Assembly: GCF_963924675.1 (NCBI RefSeq) | Contig: NC_089226.1 | Span: 45,215,124-45,279,123 of the forward strand | Direction: 5' to 3' | Origin: Phocoena phocoena | Lineage: Eukaryota > Chordata > Mammalia > Artiodactyla > Phocoenidae | DNA: 64,000 nucleotides | Shown here: in pieces, positions 45,534-56,589 of the stretch | How positions within the stretch are numbered: the first letter of the stretch is position 1 | Layout: the number at the start of each line of letters is the position of its first letter | Program-made: the position numbers and the translations under genes | Notes under the pieces: model-generated | What the model was told of the DNA's origin: nothing | Database searches by the model: none | What the model saw: the letters and a program-made list of their open reading frames with translations, nothing else

Positions 45534-48402
45534 CTATTTGTAGTTTTTAAAGGAACCTCCATACTGTTCTCCATAGTGGCTGTACCAATTCACATTCTGA
45601 CCAGCAGTGCAAGAGTGTTCCTTTTCTCCACACCCTCTCCAGCGTTTATTGTTTCTAGATTTTTTGATGATGGCCATTCTGACTGGTGTGAGATGATACC
45701 TCATTCTAGTTTTGATTTGCATTTCTCTAATGATTAATGATGTTGAGCATTCTTTCATGTATTTGTTGGCAATCTGTATATCTCCTTTGGAGAAATGTGT
45801 ATTTAGGTCTTCTGCCCATTTTTGGATTGGGTTGTTTGCTTTTTTGTTATTGAGCTGCATGAGCTACTTGTAAATTTTGGAGATTAATCTGTGTCAGTTG
45901 CTTCATTTGCAAATATTTTCTCCCATTCTGAAGGGTGCCTTTTGGTCTTGTTTATGGTTTCCTTTGCTGTGCAAAAGCTTTGAAGTTTCATTAGGTCCAA
46001 TTTGTATTTTTGTTTTTATTTCCATTTCTCTAGGTCAAAAAGGACCTTGCTGTGATTTATGGCATAGAGTGTTCTGCCTATGTTTTCCTCTAAGAGGTTG
46101 AGAGTTTCTGGCCTTACATTTAGGTCTTTAATCCATTTTCAGCTTATTTTTGTGTATGGTGTTAGGGAGTGTTCTAATCATGAACATGCACCTGTCCACT
46201 TATCCCAGCACCACTTATTGAAGAGGCTGTCCTTTCTCCACTGTACATTCCTGCCTCCTTTATCAAAGATAAGGTGACCGTATGTGCGTGGGTTTATCTC
46301 TGGGCTTTCTATCCTGCTCCATTGATATATTTCTGTTTTTGTGCCAGTACCATACTGTCTTGATTACTGTAGCTTTGTAGTATAGTCTGAAGAAAGGGAG
46401 CCTGATTCCTCCAGCTCCGGTTTTCCTTCTCAAGATTGCTTTGGTTATTCGGGGTCTTTTGTGTTTCCATACAAATTGTGAGATATTTTGTTCTAGCTCT
46501 GTGAAAAATGCCATTGGTAGTTTAATCAAGATTGCATTGAATCTGTAGAGTGCTTTGAGTAGTAGAGTCATTTTCACAATGTTGATTCTTCCAATCCAAG
46601 AACATGGTATATCTCTCCATCTATTAGTATCATCTTTAATTTCTTTCATCAGTGTCTTATAATTTTCTGCATACAGGTTTTTTGTCTCCTTAGGTAGGTT
46701 TATTCAGTTTATTCAGTTTTTCACCATTGAAGATGATTTTGGCTGTGGGTTTGTCATATATGGCTTTTATTATGTTGAGGAAAGTTCCCTCTATGCCTAC
46801 CTTCTGCAGGGTTTTTATCATAAATGGGTGTTGAATTTTGTTGAAAGCTTTCTCTGCATCTATTGAGATGACCGTATGGTTTTTCTCCTTCAATTTGTTA
46901 ATATGGTGTATCATGTCAACTGATTTGCGTATATTGAAGAATCCTTGCATTCCTGGTATAAACTCCACTTGATCATGGTGTATGATCCTTTTAATGTGCT
47001 GTTGGATTCTGTTTGCTAGTATTTTGTTGAGGATTTTTGCATCTATGTTCATCAGTGATATCAGCCTGTAGTTTTCTTTCTTTGTGGCATCCTTGTCTGG
47101 TTTTGGTATCAGGGTGATGGTGGCCTCATAGAATGAGTTTGGGAGTGTTCCTCCCTCTGCTATATTTTGGAAGAGTCTGAGAAGGATAGGTGTTAGCTTT
47201 TCTCTAAATGTTTGATAGAATTCACCTGTGAAGCCATCTGGTCCTGGGCTTTTGTTTGTTGGAAGATTTTTAATCACACTTTCAATTTCAGTGCTTGTGA
47301 GTGGTCTGTTCATATTTTCTATTTCTTCCTGATTCAGTCTTGGCAGGTTGTGCATTTCTAAGAATTTGTCCATTTCTTCCAGGTTGTCCATTCTATTGGC
47401 ATAGAGTTGCCTGTAGTAATCTCTCATGATCCTTTGTATTTCTGCAGTGTCAGTTGTTACGTCTCCTTTTTCATTTCTAATTCTATTGATTTGAGTCTTC
47501 TCCCTTTTTTCTTGATGAGTCTCACTAATGGTTTATCAATTTTGTTTACCTTCTAAAAGAAACAGCTTTTAGTTTTATTGATCTTTGCTATCATTTCCTT
47601 CATTTCTTTTTCATTTATTTCTGATCTGATCTTTATGATTTCTTTCCTTCTGGTAATTTTGGGGTTATTTTTGTTCTTCTTTCTCTAATTGCTTTAGGTG
47701 CAAGGTTAGGTTGTTTATTCGAGATGTTTCCTGTTTCTTAAGTTAGGATTGTATTGCTATAAACTTCCCTCTTAGAACTGCTTTTGCTGCAGCACATAGG
47801 TTTTGGGTCATCGTGTCTCAATTGTCATTTGTTTCTAGGTATTTTTTGATTTCTTCTTTGATTTCTTCAGTGATCACTTTGTTATTAAGTAGTGTATAGT
47901 TTACCCTCCATGTGTTTGTATTTTTTACAGGTCTTTTCCTGTAATTGATATCTAGTCTCATGGTGTTGTGGTCAGAAAAGATACTTGATACAATTTCAAT
48001 TTTCTTAAATTTACCAAGGCTTGATTTGTGACCCAAGATATGATCTATCCTGGAGAATGTTCCATGAGCACTTGAGAAAAATGTGTATTCTGTTGTTTTT
48101 GGATGGAATGTCCTATAAATATCAATTAAGTCCATCTTGTTTAATGTATCATTTAAAGCTTGTGTTTCCTTATTTATTTTCATTTTGGATGATATTTCCA
48201 TTGGGGAAAGTGGGGTGTTAAAGTCCCCTACTATGACTGTGTTACTGTTGATTTCCCCCTTTTATGGCTGTTAGTATTTGCCATATGTATTGAGGTGCTC
48301 CTATGTTGGGTGCATACATATTTACAATTGTTATATCTTCTTCTTGGATCGATCCCTTCATCATTATGTAGTGTCCTTCTTTGTCTTTTCTAATAGTCTT
48401 TA

Positions 48403-48632
48403 GTTTATCTTTCTTTCTTTTCTTTTCTTTTTTTTTTTTTTGCAGTACGTGGGCCTCTCACTGCTGCAGCGCATCCCGCTGTGGAGCACAGGCTCCGGAC
48501 GTGCAGGCCCAGCGGCCATGGCCCACACACCCAGCCACTCCGCGGCACGTGGGATTCTCCCAGACCAGGCACGAACCCGTGCCCCCTGCATCAGCAGGCG
48601 GACTCCCAACCACTGTGCCACCAGGGAAGCCC
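48403..48632 (-). mobile_element. CHR-type SINE inside the L1 endonuclease region
   Basis: T/C-rich tail 48403-48441, body to 'ccaccagggaagcc'. The perfect 12-bp target duplication 'taatagtcttta' is at 48391-48402 and 48633-48644. It cuts the endonuclease domain. Confidence 0.95.
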
Positions 48633-48953
48633 TAATAGTCTTTATTTTAAAGTCTATTTTGTCTGATATGAGAATTGCTACTCCAGCTTTCTTTAGGTTT
48701 CCATTTGTATGCAATATTTTTTTTCATCCCCTCACTTTGTCCGTATGTGTCTCTAGGTCTGAAGTGGGTCTCTTGTAGACAGCATATATATGGGTCTTAT
48801 TTTTGTATCCATTCAGCTGGTCTGTATATTTTGGTGGGAGAATTTAATCCATTTACATTTAAGGTAATTATCAATATGTATGTTCCTATTCCCATTTTCT
48901 TAATTGTTTTGGGCTTGTTATTGTAGGTCTTTTCCTTCTCTAGTGTTCCTTGC

Positions 48954-50076
48954 CTAGAGAAGATCCTTTAGCATTTGCTGTAAAGCTGGTTTGGTGGTGA
49001 ACTCTCTCAGCTTTTGCTTGTCTGTAAAGGTTTTAATTTCTCCATCAAATCTGAATGAGGGCTTCCCTGATGGCACAGTGGTTGAGAGTCCGCCTGCTGA
49101 GGCAGGGGACACGGGGTTCGTACCCTGGACCAGGAAGATCCCACTTGCCACGAAGTGGCTAGGCCTGTGAGCCATGGCTGCTGAGCCTGCGCGTCCGGAG
49201 CCTGTGCCCTGCAACGGGAGAGGCCACAACAGTGAGAGGCCTGCGTACAACAAAAAAAAAAAAAAAAGAAAAAAAAATCTGAATGAGATCCTTACTGGGT
49301 AGCGTAATCTTGGTTGTAGGTTTTTCTCCTTCATCACTTTAAATATGTCCTGCCAGTCCCTTCTGGCTTGCAGAGGTTCTGCTGAAAGATCAGCTGTTAA
49401 CCTTATGGGGATTCCCTTCTGTGTTTTATGTTTTTTTTTTTTTCCCTTGCTGCTTTTAATATGTTTTCTTTGTATGTAATTTTGACAGTTTGATTAATAT
49501 GTGTCTTGGAGAGTTTTTCCTTGGATTTATCCTTTATGGGACTCTCTGTGCTTCCTGGACTTGATTAACTATTTCCTTTCCCATATTAGGGAAGTTTTCA
49601 ACTATAATCTCTTCAAATATTTTCTCAGTCCCTTTCTTTTTCTCTTCTTCTTCTGGAACCCCTATAATTCAAATGTTGGTGCATTTAATGTTGTCCCAGA
49701 GGTCTCTGAGACTGTACTCAGTTCTTTTCATTCTTTTTTCTTTATTCTGCTCTGCAGTAGTTATTTCCACTATTTTATCTTCCAGGTCACTTATCCGTTC
49801 TTCTGCCTCAGTTATTCTGCTACTGATCCCTTCTAGAGTATTTTTAATTTCATTTATTGTGTTGTTCATCGTTGCTTGTTTCATCTTTAGTTCTTCTAGG
49901 TCCTTGTTATATATTTCTTGCATTTTCTCTATTCTGTTTCCAAGATTTTGGATCATCTTTACTATCATTATTCTGAATTCTTTTTCAGGTAGACTGCCTA
50001 TTTCCTCTTCATTTGTTAGGTCTGGTGGGTTTTTATCTTGCTCCTTCATCTGCTGTGTGTTTTTCTGTCTTCTCAT
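48954..50076 (-). pseudogene. L1 ORF1 remnant (RNA-binding coiled-coil protein), split by a SINE
   Basis: ORF1 makes the trimeric RNA-binding partner of ORF2. The first 135 residues are open from 50076 to 49669: a basic start 'MRRQKNTQQMKEQDK', then a heptad-rich coiled coil ('RIEKMQEIYNKDLEELKMK', 'LEGISSRITEAEERISDLED') up to 'LRDLWDNIKCTNI'. The next codon is a stop (TGA at 49671-49669), followed by 'IIGVP' in the same frame; a CGA-to-TGA change at a CpG is the simplest origin. A SINE at 49060-49274 breaks the C-terminal part. The end 'PALQQMLKDLL' is at 48954. Confidence 0.92.
49060..49274 (+). mobile_element. CHR-type SINE inside the L1 ORF1 remnant
   Basis: Head 'ggcttccctgatggcacagt' at 49060, A tail 49252-49277. 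The perfect 13-bp target duplication 'aaatctgaatgag' is at 49047-49059 and 49275-49287. It is the only SINE in this L1 on the plus strand, opposite to its host. Confidence 0.96.
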
Positions 50077-52180
50077 TTTGCTTATCTTACTGTGTTTGGG
50101 GTCTCCTTTGTGCAGGCTGCAGGTTCATAGTTCCCGTTGTTTTTGGTGTCTGTCCCCAGTGGCTAAGGTTGGTTCAGTGGGTTGTGTACACTTCCTGGTG
50201 GAGGGGACTAGTGCCTGTGTTCTGGTGGATGAGGCTGGATCTTGTCTTTCTGGTGGGCAGGTCCACGTCTGGTGGTGTGTTTTGGGGTGTCTGTGGACTT
50301 ATGATTTTATGCAGCCTCTCTGTTAATGGAGGGGGTTGTGTTCCTGTCCTGCTAGTTGTTTGGCATAGGGTGTCCAGCACTGTAGCTTGCTGGTCTTTGA
50401 GTGAAGCTGGGTGTTGGTGTTGAGATGGAGATCTCTGGGAGATTTTCGCCATTTGATATTATGTGGAGCTGGGAGGTCTCTTGTGGACCAGTGTCGTTAA
50501 GTTTGCTCTCCCAACTCAGAGGCACAGCTCTGACTCCTGGCTGCAGCACCAAGAGCGTTTCATCTACATGGCTCAGAATAAAAGGGAGAAAAAGAAAGAG
50601 GATAAAATTAAAAAAATAAAGTAAGATAAAATAAAATAGTTATTAAAATCAAAAATAATTAAGAAAAAAATTTTTTTTACAAGTACAAAAATAAAAAACA
50701 GATGGATAGAACCCTAGGACAAATGGTGAGAGCAAAGCTATGTAGACAAAATCTCACACAGAAGCATACACATACACACTCACAAAAAAGAGGAAAAGGG
50801 GAAAAAATAATGAATCTTGCTCTCAAAGTCCACCTCCTCAATTTGGGATGATTTGTTTCTATTTATGTATTCCACAGATGCAGGTACATCAAGTTGATTG
50901 TGGAGATTTAATCTGCTGCTTCTGAGGCTGCTGGGAGAGATTTCCCTTTCTCTTCTTTGTTCACACAGCTCCCAGGGCTCAGCTTTGGATTTGGACCTGC
51001 CTCTCCGTGCAGGTCGCCGAAGGGTGTCTGTTCTTCACTCAGACAGGACGGGGTTAAAGGAGCCGCTGACTCGGGGGCTCTGGCTCACTCAGGCCGGGGG
51101 GTGGGGGCAGGGGCACGATGCGGGAAGAGCCCGCGGCGGCAGAGGCCAGCGTAACATTGCACCAGCCTGAGGTGTGCCGTGCGTTCTCCCGGGGAAGTTG
51201 TCCCTAGATCCCGGGACCCTGGCAGTGGCGGGCTGCACAGGCTCCTGGGACGGACGTGTGGATAGTGACCTGTGCTTGCACACAGGCTTCTTGGTGGTGG
51301 CAGCTGCAGCCTTAGCGTCTCATGCCCGTCTCTGGGGTCCGCACTGTTAGCCACGGCTTGCGCGCCTGTCTCTGGAGCTCCTTTAAGCAGCTTTCTTTTT
51401 TTTTTTTTTTTTTTAAACATCTTTATTGGGGTATAATTGCTTTACAATGGTGTGTTAGTTTCTGCTTTACAACAAAGTGAATCAGCTATACATATACATA
51501 TGTTCCCATATGTCTTCCCTCTTGCGTCTCCCTCCCTCCCACTCTCCCGATCCCACCCTTCCAGGCTGTCACAAAGCACCGAGCTAATATCCCTGTGCCT
51601 TGCGGCTGCTTCCCCCCAGCTATCTACCTTACTACGTTTGTTAGTGTGTATATGTCCATGACTCTCTCTTGCCCTGTCAAAACTCACCCTTCCCCCTCCC
51701 CATATCCTTAAGTCCGTTCTCCAGTAGGTCTGCGTCTTTATTCCTATCTTACCCCTAGGTTCTTCATGACATTTTTTTCCCTCAAATTCCACATATATGT
51801 GTTAGCATACGGTATTTGTCTTTTTCTTTCTGACTTACTTCACTCTGTATGACAGACTCTAGGTCTATCCATCTCATTACAAATAGCTCAATTTCATTTC
51901 TTTTTAAGGCTGAGTAATATTCCATTGTGTATATGTGCCACATCTTCTTTATCCATTCATCCGATGATGGGCGCTTAGGTTGTTTCCATGTCGTGGCTAT
52001 TGTAAATAGAGCTTAAGCAGCTTTCTTAATCCCCTCTCCTCGCGCACCAGGAAACAAAGAGGTAAGAAAAAGTCTCTGGCCTCTTTGGCAGGTCCAGACA
52101 TTTCCGTGGACTCCCTCCTGGGTAGCCATGGTGCACTCACCCCCTGCAGGCTGTGTTCATGCCAACCCCAGTCCGCTCAA
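50077..52180 (-). promoter_or_regulatory. L1 5' UTR (promoter region), GC-rich part and AT-rich part
   Basis: L1 5' UTRs carry an internal RNA polymerase II promoter. This one is GC-rich with many CpGs at about 51000-51380 and 52030-52170, with an AT-rich stretch at 50580-50830. It is interrupted at 51398-52012 by another L1. Promoter activity is inferred from position only. The CpG-rich part could be mistaken for a host CpG island. Confidence 0.7.
51398..52012 (-). mobile_element. L1 3' fragment nested in the L1 5' UTR
   Basis: T-tract 51397-51414, then 'aaacatctttattggggtat' and the L1 3' UTR plus the last part of ORF2 ('gctgagtaatattccattgt' near 51910). A perfect 15-bp target duplication, 'ttaagcagctttctt', is at 51383-51397 and 52013-52027. 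Younger than its host, in the same orientation. Confidence 0.95.
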
Positions 52181-52189
52181 GAAATTTAC

Positions 52190-52765
52190 TTTTTAAGGCA
52201 ACTCTCAGCATGTGCCACATTGTGGTATACTGGTATAATGGAACAGGACAGGTTCAAGAATCTATATCTTAGAACCACAAAATATGAGACAATGCTTGTA
52301 GTAATATCCATCAGGAATGGCCATGCTGCAGTCTCAGTTCTCTAGAGGATTTCAGGACTGTCAACTCCAGGTTTCTGATCAGTTTTGCAAAGAGCTGGGG
52401 TCTCTGCCCTGAACCCAAGAAACAGAACACCAATTTGGCATGTGGTCCTGGAAGTAGAAGCTAAAATTGGTTCTGACTTGAGGATGGTTGAAACAAAAAC
52501 TCATTCTTCAAATTTTAGACACTCAAAATTTCCTCTTCCTCGCTTTCAACATAGTATTAACTTTCTTGGTCCTCCTTCTCATTCTCTTAACTTTTCCTTC
52601 ATGAACTCCTGTTCTTTAGCTTAGCCGTTACATTTTTGCTGATTGTTAAGCTGTCTTCAACCTCTTTCCTCCACTTTCCCCTGTGTTTTACGGGCTTGCT
52701 TTGGGTGACCTCTACTCCCAGGTCAACTCTCATTTATTTGGTGAGGACTAATAAACACTGTATTC
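52190..52765. other. Unclassified sequence between the L1s
   Basis: Frames at 52085-52624 are short and start in or near the L1 5' UTR; no element or exon recognised. Confidence 0.4.
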
Positions 52766-52880
52766 AGCCAATACCTAAAGTAGTCTGAATACCCTTGCAG
52801 CTATTCTCAATGCCTGTCTATGCCCCGAATAGAGTAGATGCTCAATAAATATCTGTTTTATTGATCTGAATGACTGAATG
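52766..52880 (+). mobile_element. L2-like 3' end
   Basis: 'ctgtctatgccccgaataga' followed by 'gtagatgctcaataaatatc' matches the L2 3' end. Confidence 0.5.
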
Positions 52881-53154
52881 ACCCCTTCCCAGAGTAAGCA
52901 ATATTTCCAGCTTATTACTAGATATCTCCATTCTGACATCCCACAGCTACTTGAAATACATGTCTCCATGTGTCTTTACTTTCTTCCCAAAACACCTACT
53001 CTACCATCATTTCCTCTTACTTTGTGGCTGCAACACTAGTACCATGTTGAATATATATTTATTAAATAAATACAGTTTCTATAGTTAAAGAAGTATTATG
53101 GTTTTTATTTATGGACAACTATTTATTCAGAATATCCCCTTAAGTCTGCATATA

Positions 53155-53412
53155 AGTAAGGTAGTGTGGTACAGTGGGAAGAACTGGGCACTGGGACTCA
53201 GATAGACTTTGGGAATCAGCCAAGCTTTCTAGCTCAGCCACTTACCAAGTATGATATTTACCATGATACTTAATCTCTCTTTTCTAAATACTTTTTCATT
53301 TCTAAAATGAAGTGAATAATACCTACCTTATGTGCAGCTGTAGGGAAAAGTGTGCACATGTACATAGTGTCTACACATAGTAGACATTCAATAAATGGTA
53401 ACTGTTATCATA
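53155..53412 (+). mobile_element. MIR SINE, nearly complete, plus strand
   Basis: 'gtagtgtggtacagtgggaa', 'tctagctcagccacttacca', 'atttctaaaatgaagtgaat', 'aatacctaccttatgtgcag' and 'agacattcaataaatggtaa' span the MIR consensus in order. The best preserved MIR here at about 255 bp. Confidence 0.85.
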
Positions 53413-54546
53413 ACAATTACATCTGCACATTTTGCCTCTCTCCATGTCCTCACTTTTCATTCAATATATCTGTTCTTCTTAGTTCACTACTAATACTCGT
53501 CAGTATTCTGTATTCTACACTGTTGAGAAGGCCTGTTAAAATCATAAAAATCAGGGAGGAAAAAATATATTAAATGAAAAGCCTAAAACACCTAATAGCA
53601 GTGTGAATTTGCATTTCAAGCATTCTCTCCCTCTAAACTTAATCTTAACTAGGTCTTGAAACAAGACAACACCCAGAGAGGCAAGTAGGAAAAGGTACTT
53701 TTGAGGTTGCAGGCCTAAATAGAATTTCTAGAGGAGAGGGCTAGGGCTATTGTGGGATACCTATGAATAGGCAAAAAGCATAGGTTTCAAAGTAGATAAA
53801 ATATGCTTACATGGAAATGTACCAAATAACAATGCAATTAAAATATTAAGAACAAAAGAGATAAATGAGAAGTTTATTAGAATAAATTTATCTTGAGATA
53901 TTTCAATTGATCTTTTAGAATTGAAACATGTAATAGACAAAAAATTAAGCATGGTCATAGAGTGACTTAATCACTTTGAGTGTATATCAAAGTTATTTTG
54001 AGTAGAGAAAATGTAATTTTAAATGTTTCTTTTATAAAACTCAGCCATATATTAAGCCAGAAAGACATTATTAATAAAATTTTAAATGCTGATATTATAC
54101 ATGCCATATTCTTCAAACATAATCTAATACAAAGAAGAAAACAAACTAATATAACTAGGTAAAATAAGAAATGAACTCCTAACTAACCTATGTAATCAAC
54201 TGGAAATCAAACCTAAATTATAAACTCTTTAAATTACAAGGATAAAAAAAGTATGTCAAGTAATAACTTGTGGGATACAGTTAAAACTTGCCTCAGAAGA
54301 AAACTGTGAGGCTAATACACCTTTATTATTAAAGGAAAAGACTGAAAATTAGGTGCTAAGGACTCATACTAACAAAATTAAGAAAAGAAAAATAAAACGA
54401 ACCAGATAAAGTAGGAACAAAAAATTTTTCCAAATAAAAGATGAAATCGGTTAAATAATAAACAAAGATGTTCAGATGGATGAATATATCCAAAACTGGT
54501 TACTTGAAAGTAATATCCCAAATTTAATTTCAATGAATGTTCCATT
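53413..54546. other. Unclassified AT-rich sequence before the full-length L1
   Basis: Very AT-rich, no repeat family recognised; frames of 60-120 codons lie on both strands and are judged chance. Confidence 0.4.
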
Positions 54547-54566
54547 AAGTTAAAAAAACAGTAGAG

Positions 54567-55461
54567 AGGAGATTGGTTCAAGATGTCAGAGTAGAAGGAC
54601 GTGCACTCACTCCTTCTTGCGAGAGAACTGGAATCACAAATAACTGCTGAACAATCATCAACAGGAAGACACTGAAACTCACCAAAAAAAGATACCCCAC
54701 ATCCAAAGCCAAAGGAGAAGCTGCAATGTGATGGCGGGAGGGGCAAAATCTCGATAAAATCAAATCCTATAACTTCTGGGTGGGTGACTCACAAACTGGA
54801 GAAAACTTATACCACAGAAGTCTACCCACTGGAGTGAAGGTATTGAGCCCCATGTCAGGCTTCCCAACTAGGGGGTCTGGCAATGGGAGGAGGAATCTCC
54901 AGAGAATCAGACTTTGAAGGCCAGCAGGATTTGATTGTGAGACTTCGACAGGACTGGGGGAAACTGAGACTCTACTCTTGGAGGGCACACACAAAATCTT
55001 GTGCGCACCAGGACGCAGGGGGAAGAAACAGTGCCGCATAGGAGAGTGAACCAGACCTACCTGCCAGTGTTGGAGGGTCTCCTGCAGAGGCAGGGGGTAG
55101 CTGTGGCTCACCGCAGGGACAAGGACATGGGCAGCAGCAGTTCTGGGAAGTATTCCTTGGCGTGAGCCCTCCTGGAGTCCGGCATTAGCCCCACCAAAGA
55201 GCCTGTAGGCTGCAGTGCTGGGTCTCATCAGGCTAAACAACCAACAAGGAGGGAAGACAGCCCCACCCATCAGCAGACAAGACTATTAAAGTTTTACTGA
55301 GCTCTGCCCACCAGAGCAATACCCACCAATCCCTCCCATCAGGGAGCTTGCACAACCCTCTTAGATAGCCTCAACCACCAGAGGGTAGACAGCAGAAGCA
55401 AGAAGTACTACAATCCTGCAGCCTGCAGCATAAAAACCACAATCACAGAAAGATAGACAAA
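54567..55461 (+). promoter_or_regulatory. L1 5' UTR of the full-length copy
   Basis: It begins at the target duplication and ends at the ORF1 start codon (55462). It is shorter (about 0.9 kb) and much less CpG-rich than the 5' UTR at 50077-52180. Promoter role is assumed from the family. The 167-codon minus-strand frame (54767-55270) inside is antisense and without known domain. Confidence 0.75.
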
Positions 55462-56361
55462 ATGAAAAGGCAGACAATTATGTCCCACATGAAGGAACAA
55501 GATAAAACCCCAGTAAAACAACTAAATGAAGTGAAGATAGGCAACTTTCCAGAAAAAGAATTCAGAATAATGATAGTGAAGATGATCCAGGACCTTGGAA
55601 AAAGAATGGAGGAAAAGATCAAGAAGATGCAAGAAATGTTTAACAAAGACCTAGAAGAATTAAAGAACAAACAAACAGAGATAAACAATACAATAACTGA
55701 AATGAAAACTACACTAGAAGGAATCAATAGCAGAATAACTGAGGCAGAAGAACAGATAAGTGACCTGGAAGACAGAATGGTGGAAATCACTGCCGCAGAA
55801 CAGAATAAAGAAAAACGAATGAAAAGAAATGAAGACAGTCTCAGAGACCTCTGGGACAAAACTAAATGCAACAACAGTCGCATTCTAGGAGTCCCAGAAG
55901 GAGAAGAGAGAGAGAAAGGACCCAAGAAAATATATGAAGAGATTATAGTCGAAAACTTCCCTAACATGGGAAAGGAAATAGCCACCCAAGTCCAGGAAGC
56001 ACAGAGTCCCAGGCAGATTAAACCAAAGGAGAAACACGCCAAGACACACAGTAATCAAACTGACAAACATTAAAGACAAAGAAAAATTATTGAAAGCAAC
56101 AAGGGACAAATAACATACAAGGGAACCCCCATAAGGTTAACAGCTGATCTTTCAGCAGAAACTCTGCAAGCCAGAAGGGCGTGGCATGATATATTTAAAG
56201 TGAAGAAAGGGAAGAACCTGCAACCAAGAATACTCTGCTCTACCCAGCAAGGCTCTCATTCAGATTTAACAGAGAAATGAAGTTTTACAGACAAGAGAAA
56301 GCTAAGAGAATTCAGCTCTAGCAGACCAGCTTTGCAACAAATGCTAAAGGAACTCCTCTAG
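55462..56361 (+). pseudogene. L1 ORF1 remnant, frameshifted
   Basis: 203 residues are open (55462-56073): basic start 'MKRQTIMSHMKEQDK', coiled coil from about residue 35 to 125 ('EEKIKKMQEMFNKDLEEL', 'LEGINSRITEAEEQISDLED'), then the start of the RNA-recognition fold ('NNSRILGVPEGEEREKG'). Near 56025-56050 the frame is lost; a stop follows 'HSNQTDKH'. The rest continues in other frames ('LSAETLQARRAWHDIFKV'-type text near 56150) to the normal end 'RPALQQMLKELL' at 56361. Usual length is roughly 330-340 residues, so a third is out of frame. Confidence 0.92.
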
Positions 56362-56589
56362 GAAGGAAAGAGACTAGCAACTGAAAACAACCCTGTACAT
56401 ATATAGATTGCTATATTGAAACCACATGGGAACAGCAAACCCCAAAACTACAATAGATACAAACACAAAAAAGAAAAAGCAACCCAAACACAACACTAAA
56501 GATGGTCATCAAACCACAAGAGAAGAGAACAAAAGAGGAAGGAAAGAAAAAAGATCTACAAAAAAAAACCAAAACAATTAAGAAAATTG

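Larger units (their letters stand above)
45000..48890 (-). pseudogene. L1 ORF2 remnant (endonuclease and reverse transcriptase), RT active site deleted
   Basis: ORF2 encodes the L1 protein that nicks target DNA and copies L1 RNA onto it. On the minus strand, endonuclease pieces are visible at 48714-48640 ('NGNLKKAGVAILISDKI') and 48201-47818 ('RIDHILGHKSSLGKFKKIE', 'SDHNTMRLD'). The longest open piece is 47427-46690 (245 residues) with the RT start: '[15 protein letters not shown]', '[15 protein letters not shown]'. After 'FNGEKL' it jumps to the region '[14 protein letters not shown]' (46649). About 360 bp holding the FADD motif are missing, with a 9-bp tandem at 46699-46716. The C-terminal parts run to about 45035. 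Stops, frameshifts and two SINEs make it inactive. Confidence 0.92.
44613..52180 (-). mobile_element. Near full-length L1 retrotransposon with nested insertions, minus strand
   Basis: In element order (right to left) it has a 5' UTR (52180-50077), ORF1 remnant (50076-48954), ORF2 remnant (about 48890-45000) and a 3' UTR ending in a poorly preserved tail near 44613. It contains three CHR SINEs (45321, 48403, 49060) and one 615-bp L1 fragment (51398). Without these it is about 6.2 kb. A weak target duplication is possible ('gaaacttatttat' 44601 and 'gaaatttactttt' 52181, three mismatches). It differs from the 54.6-60.7 kb L1 in both UTRs. Confidence 0.93.

Noticed and set aside
49673..50423. 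Long plus-strand frames of 217 and 136 codons
   Set aside because: They lie antisense to the L1 ORF1 remnant and 5' UTR. Composition follows the complementary strand, and there is no domain.
51000..51380. CpG-rich stretch that could be a host gene promoter
   Set aside because: It is in the 5' UTR of the minus-strand L1, contiguous with its ORF1 and interrupted by a nested L1.
54767..55270. 167-codon minus-strand frame
   Set aside because: It lies within the L1 5' UTR, antisense, with no recognised domain and no start context.
55443..56042. 199-codon minus-strand frame
   Set aside because: It is the antisense of the coiled-coil part of the second L1 ORF1; heptad text on the sense strand yields Ser/Phe/Ile-rich antisense frames.
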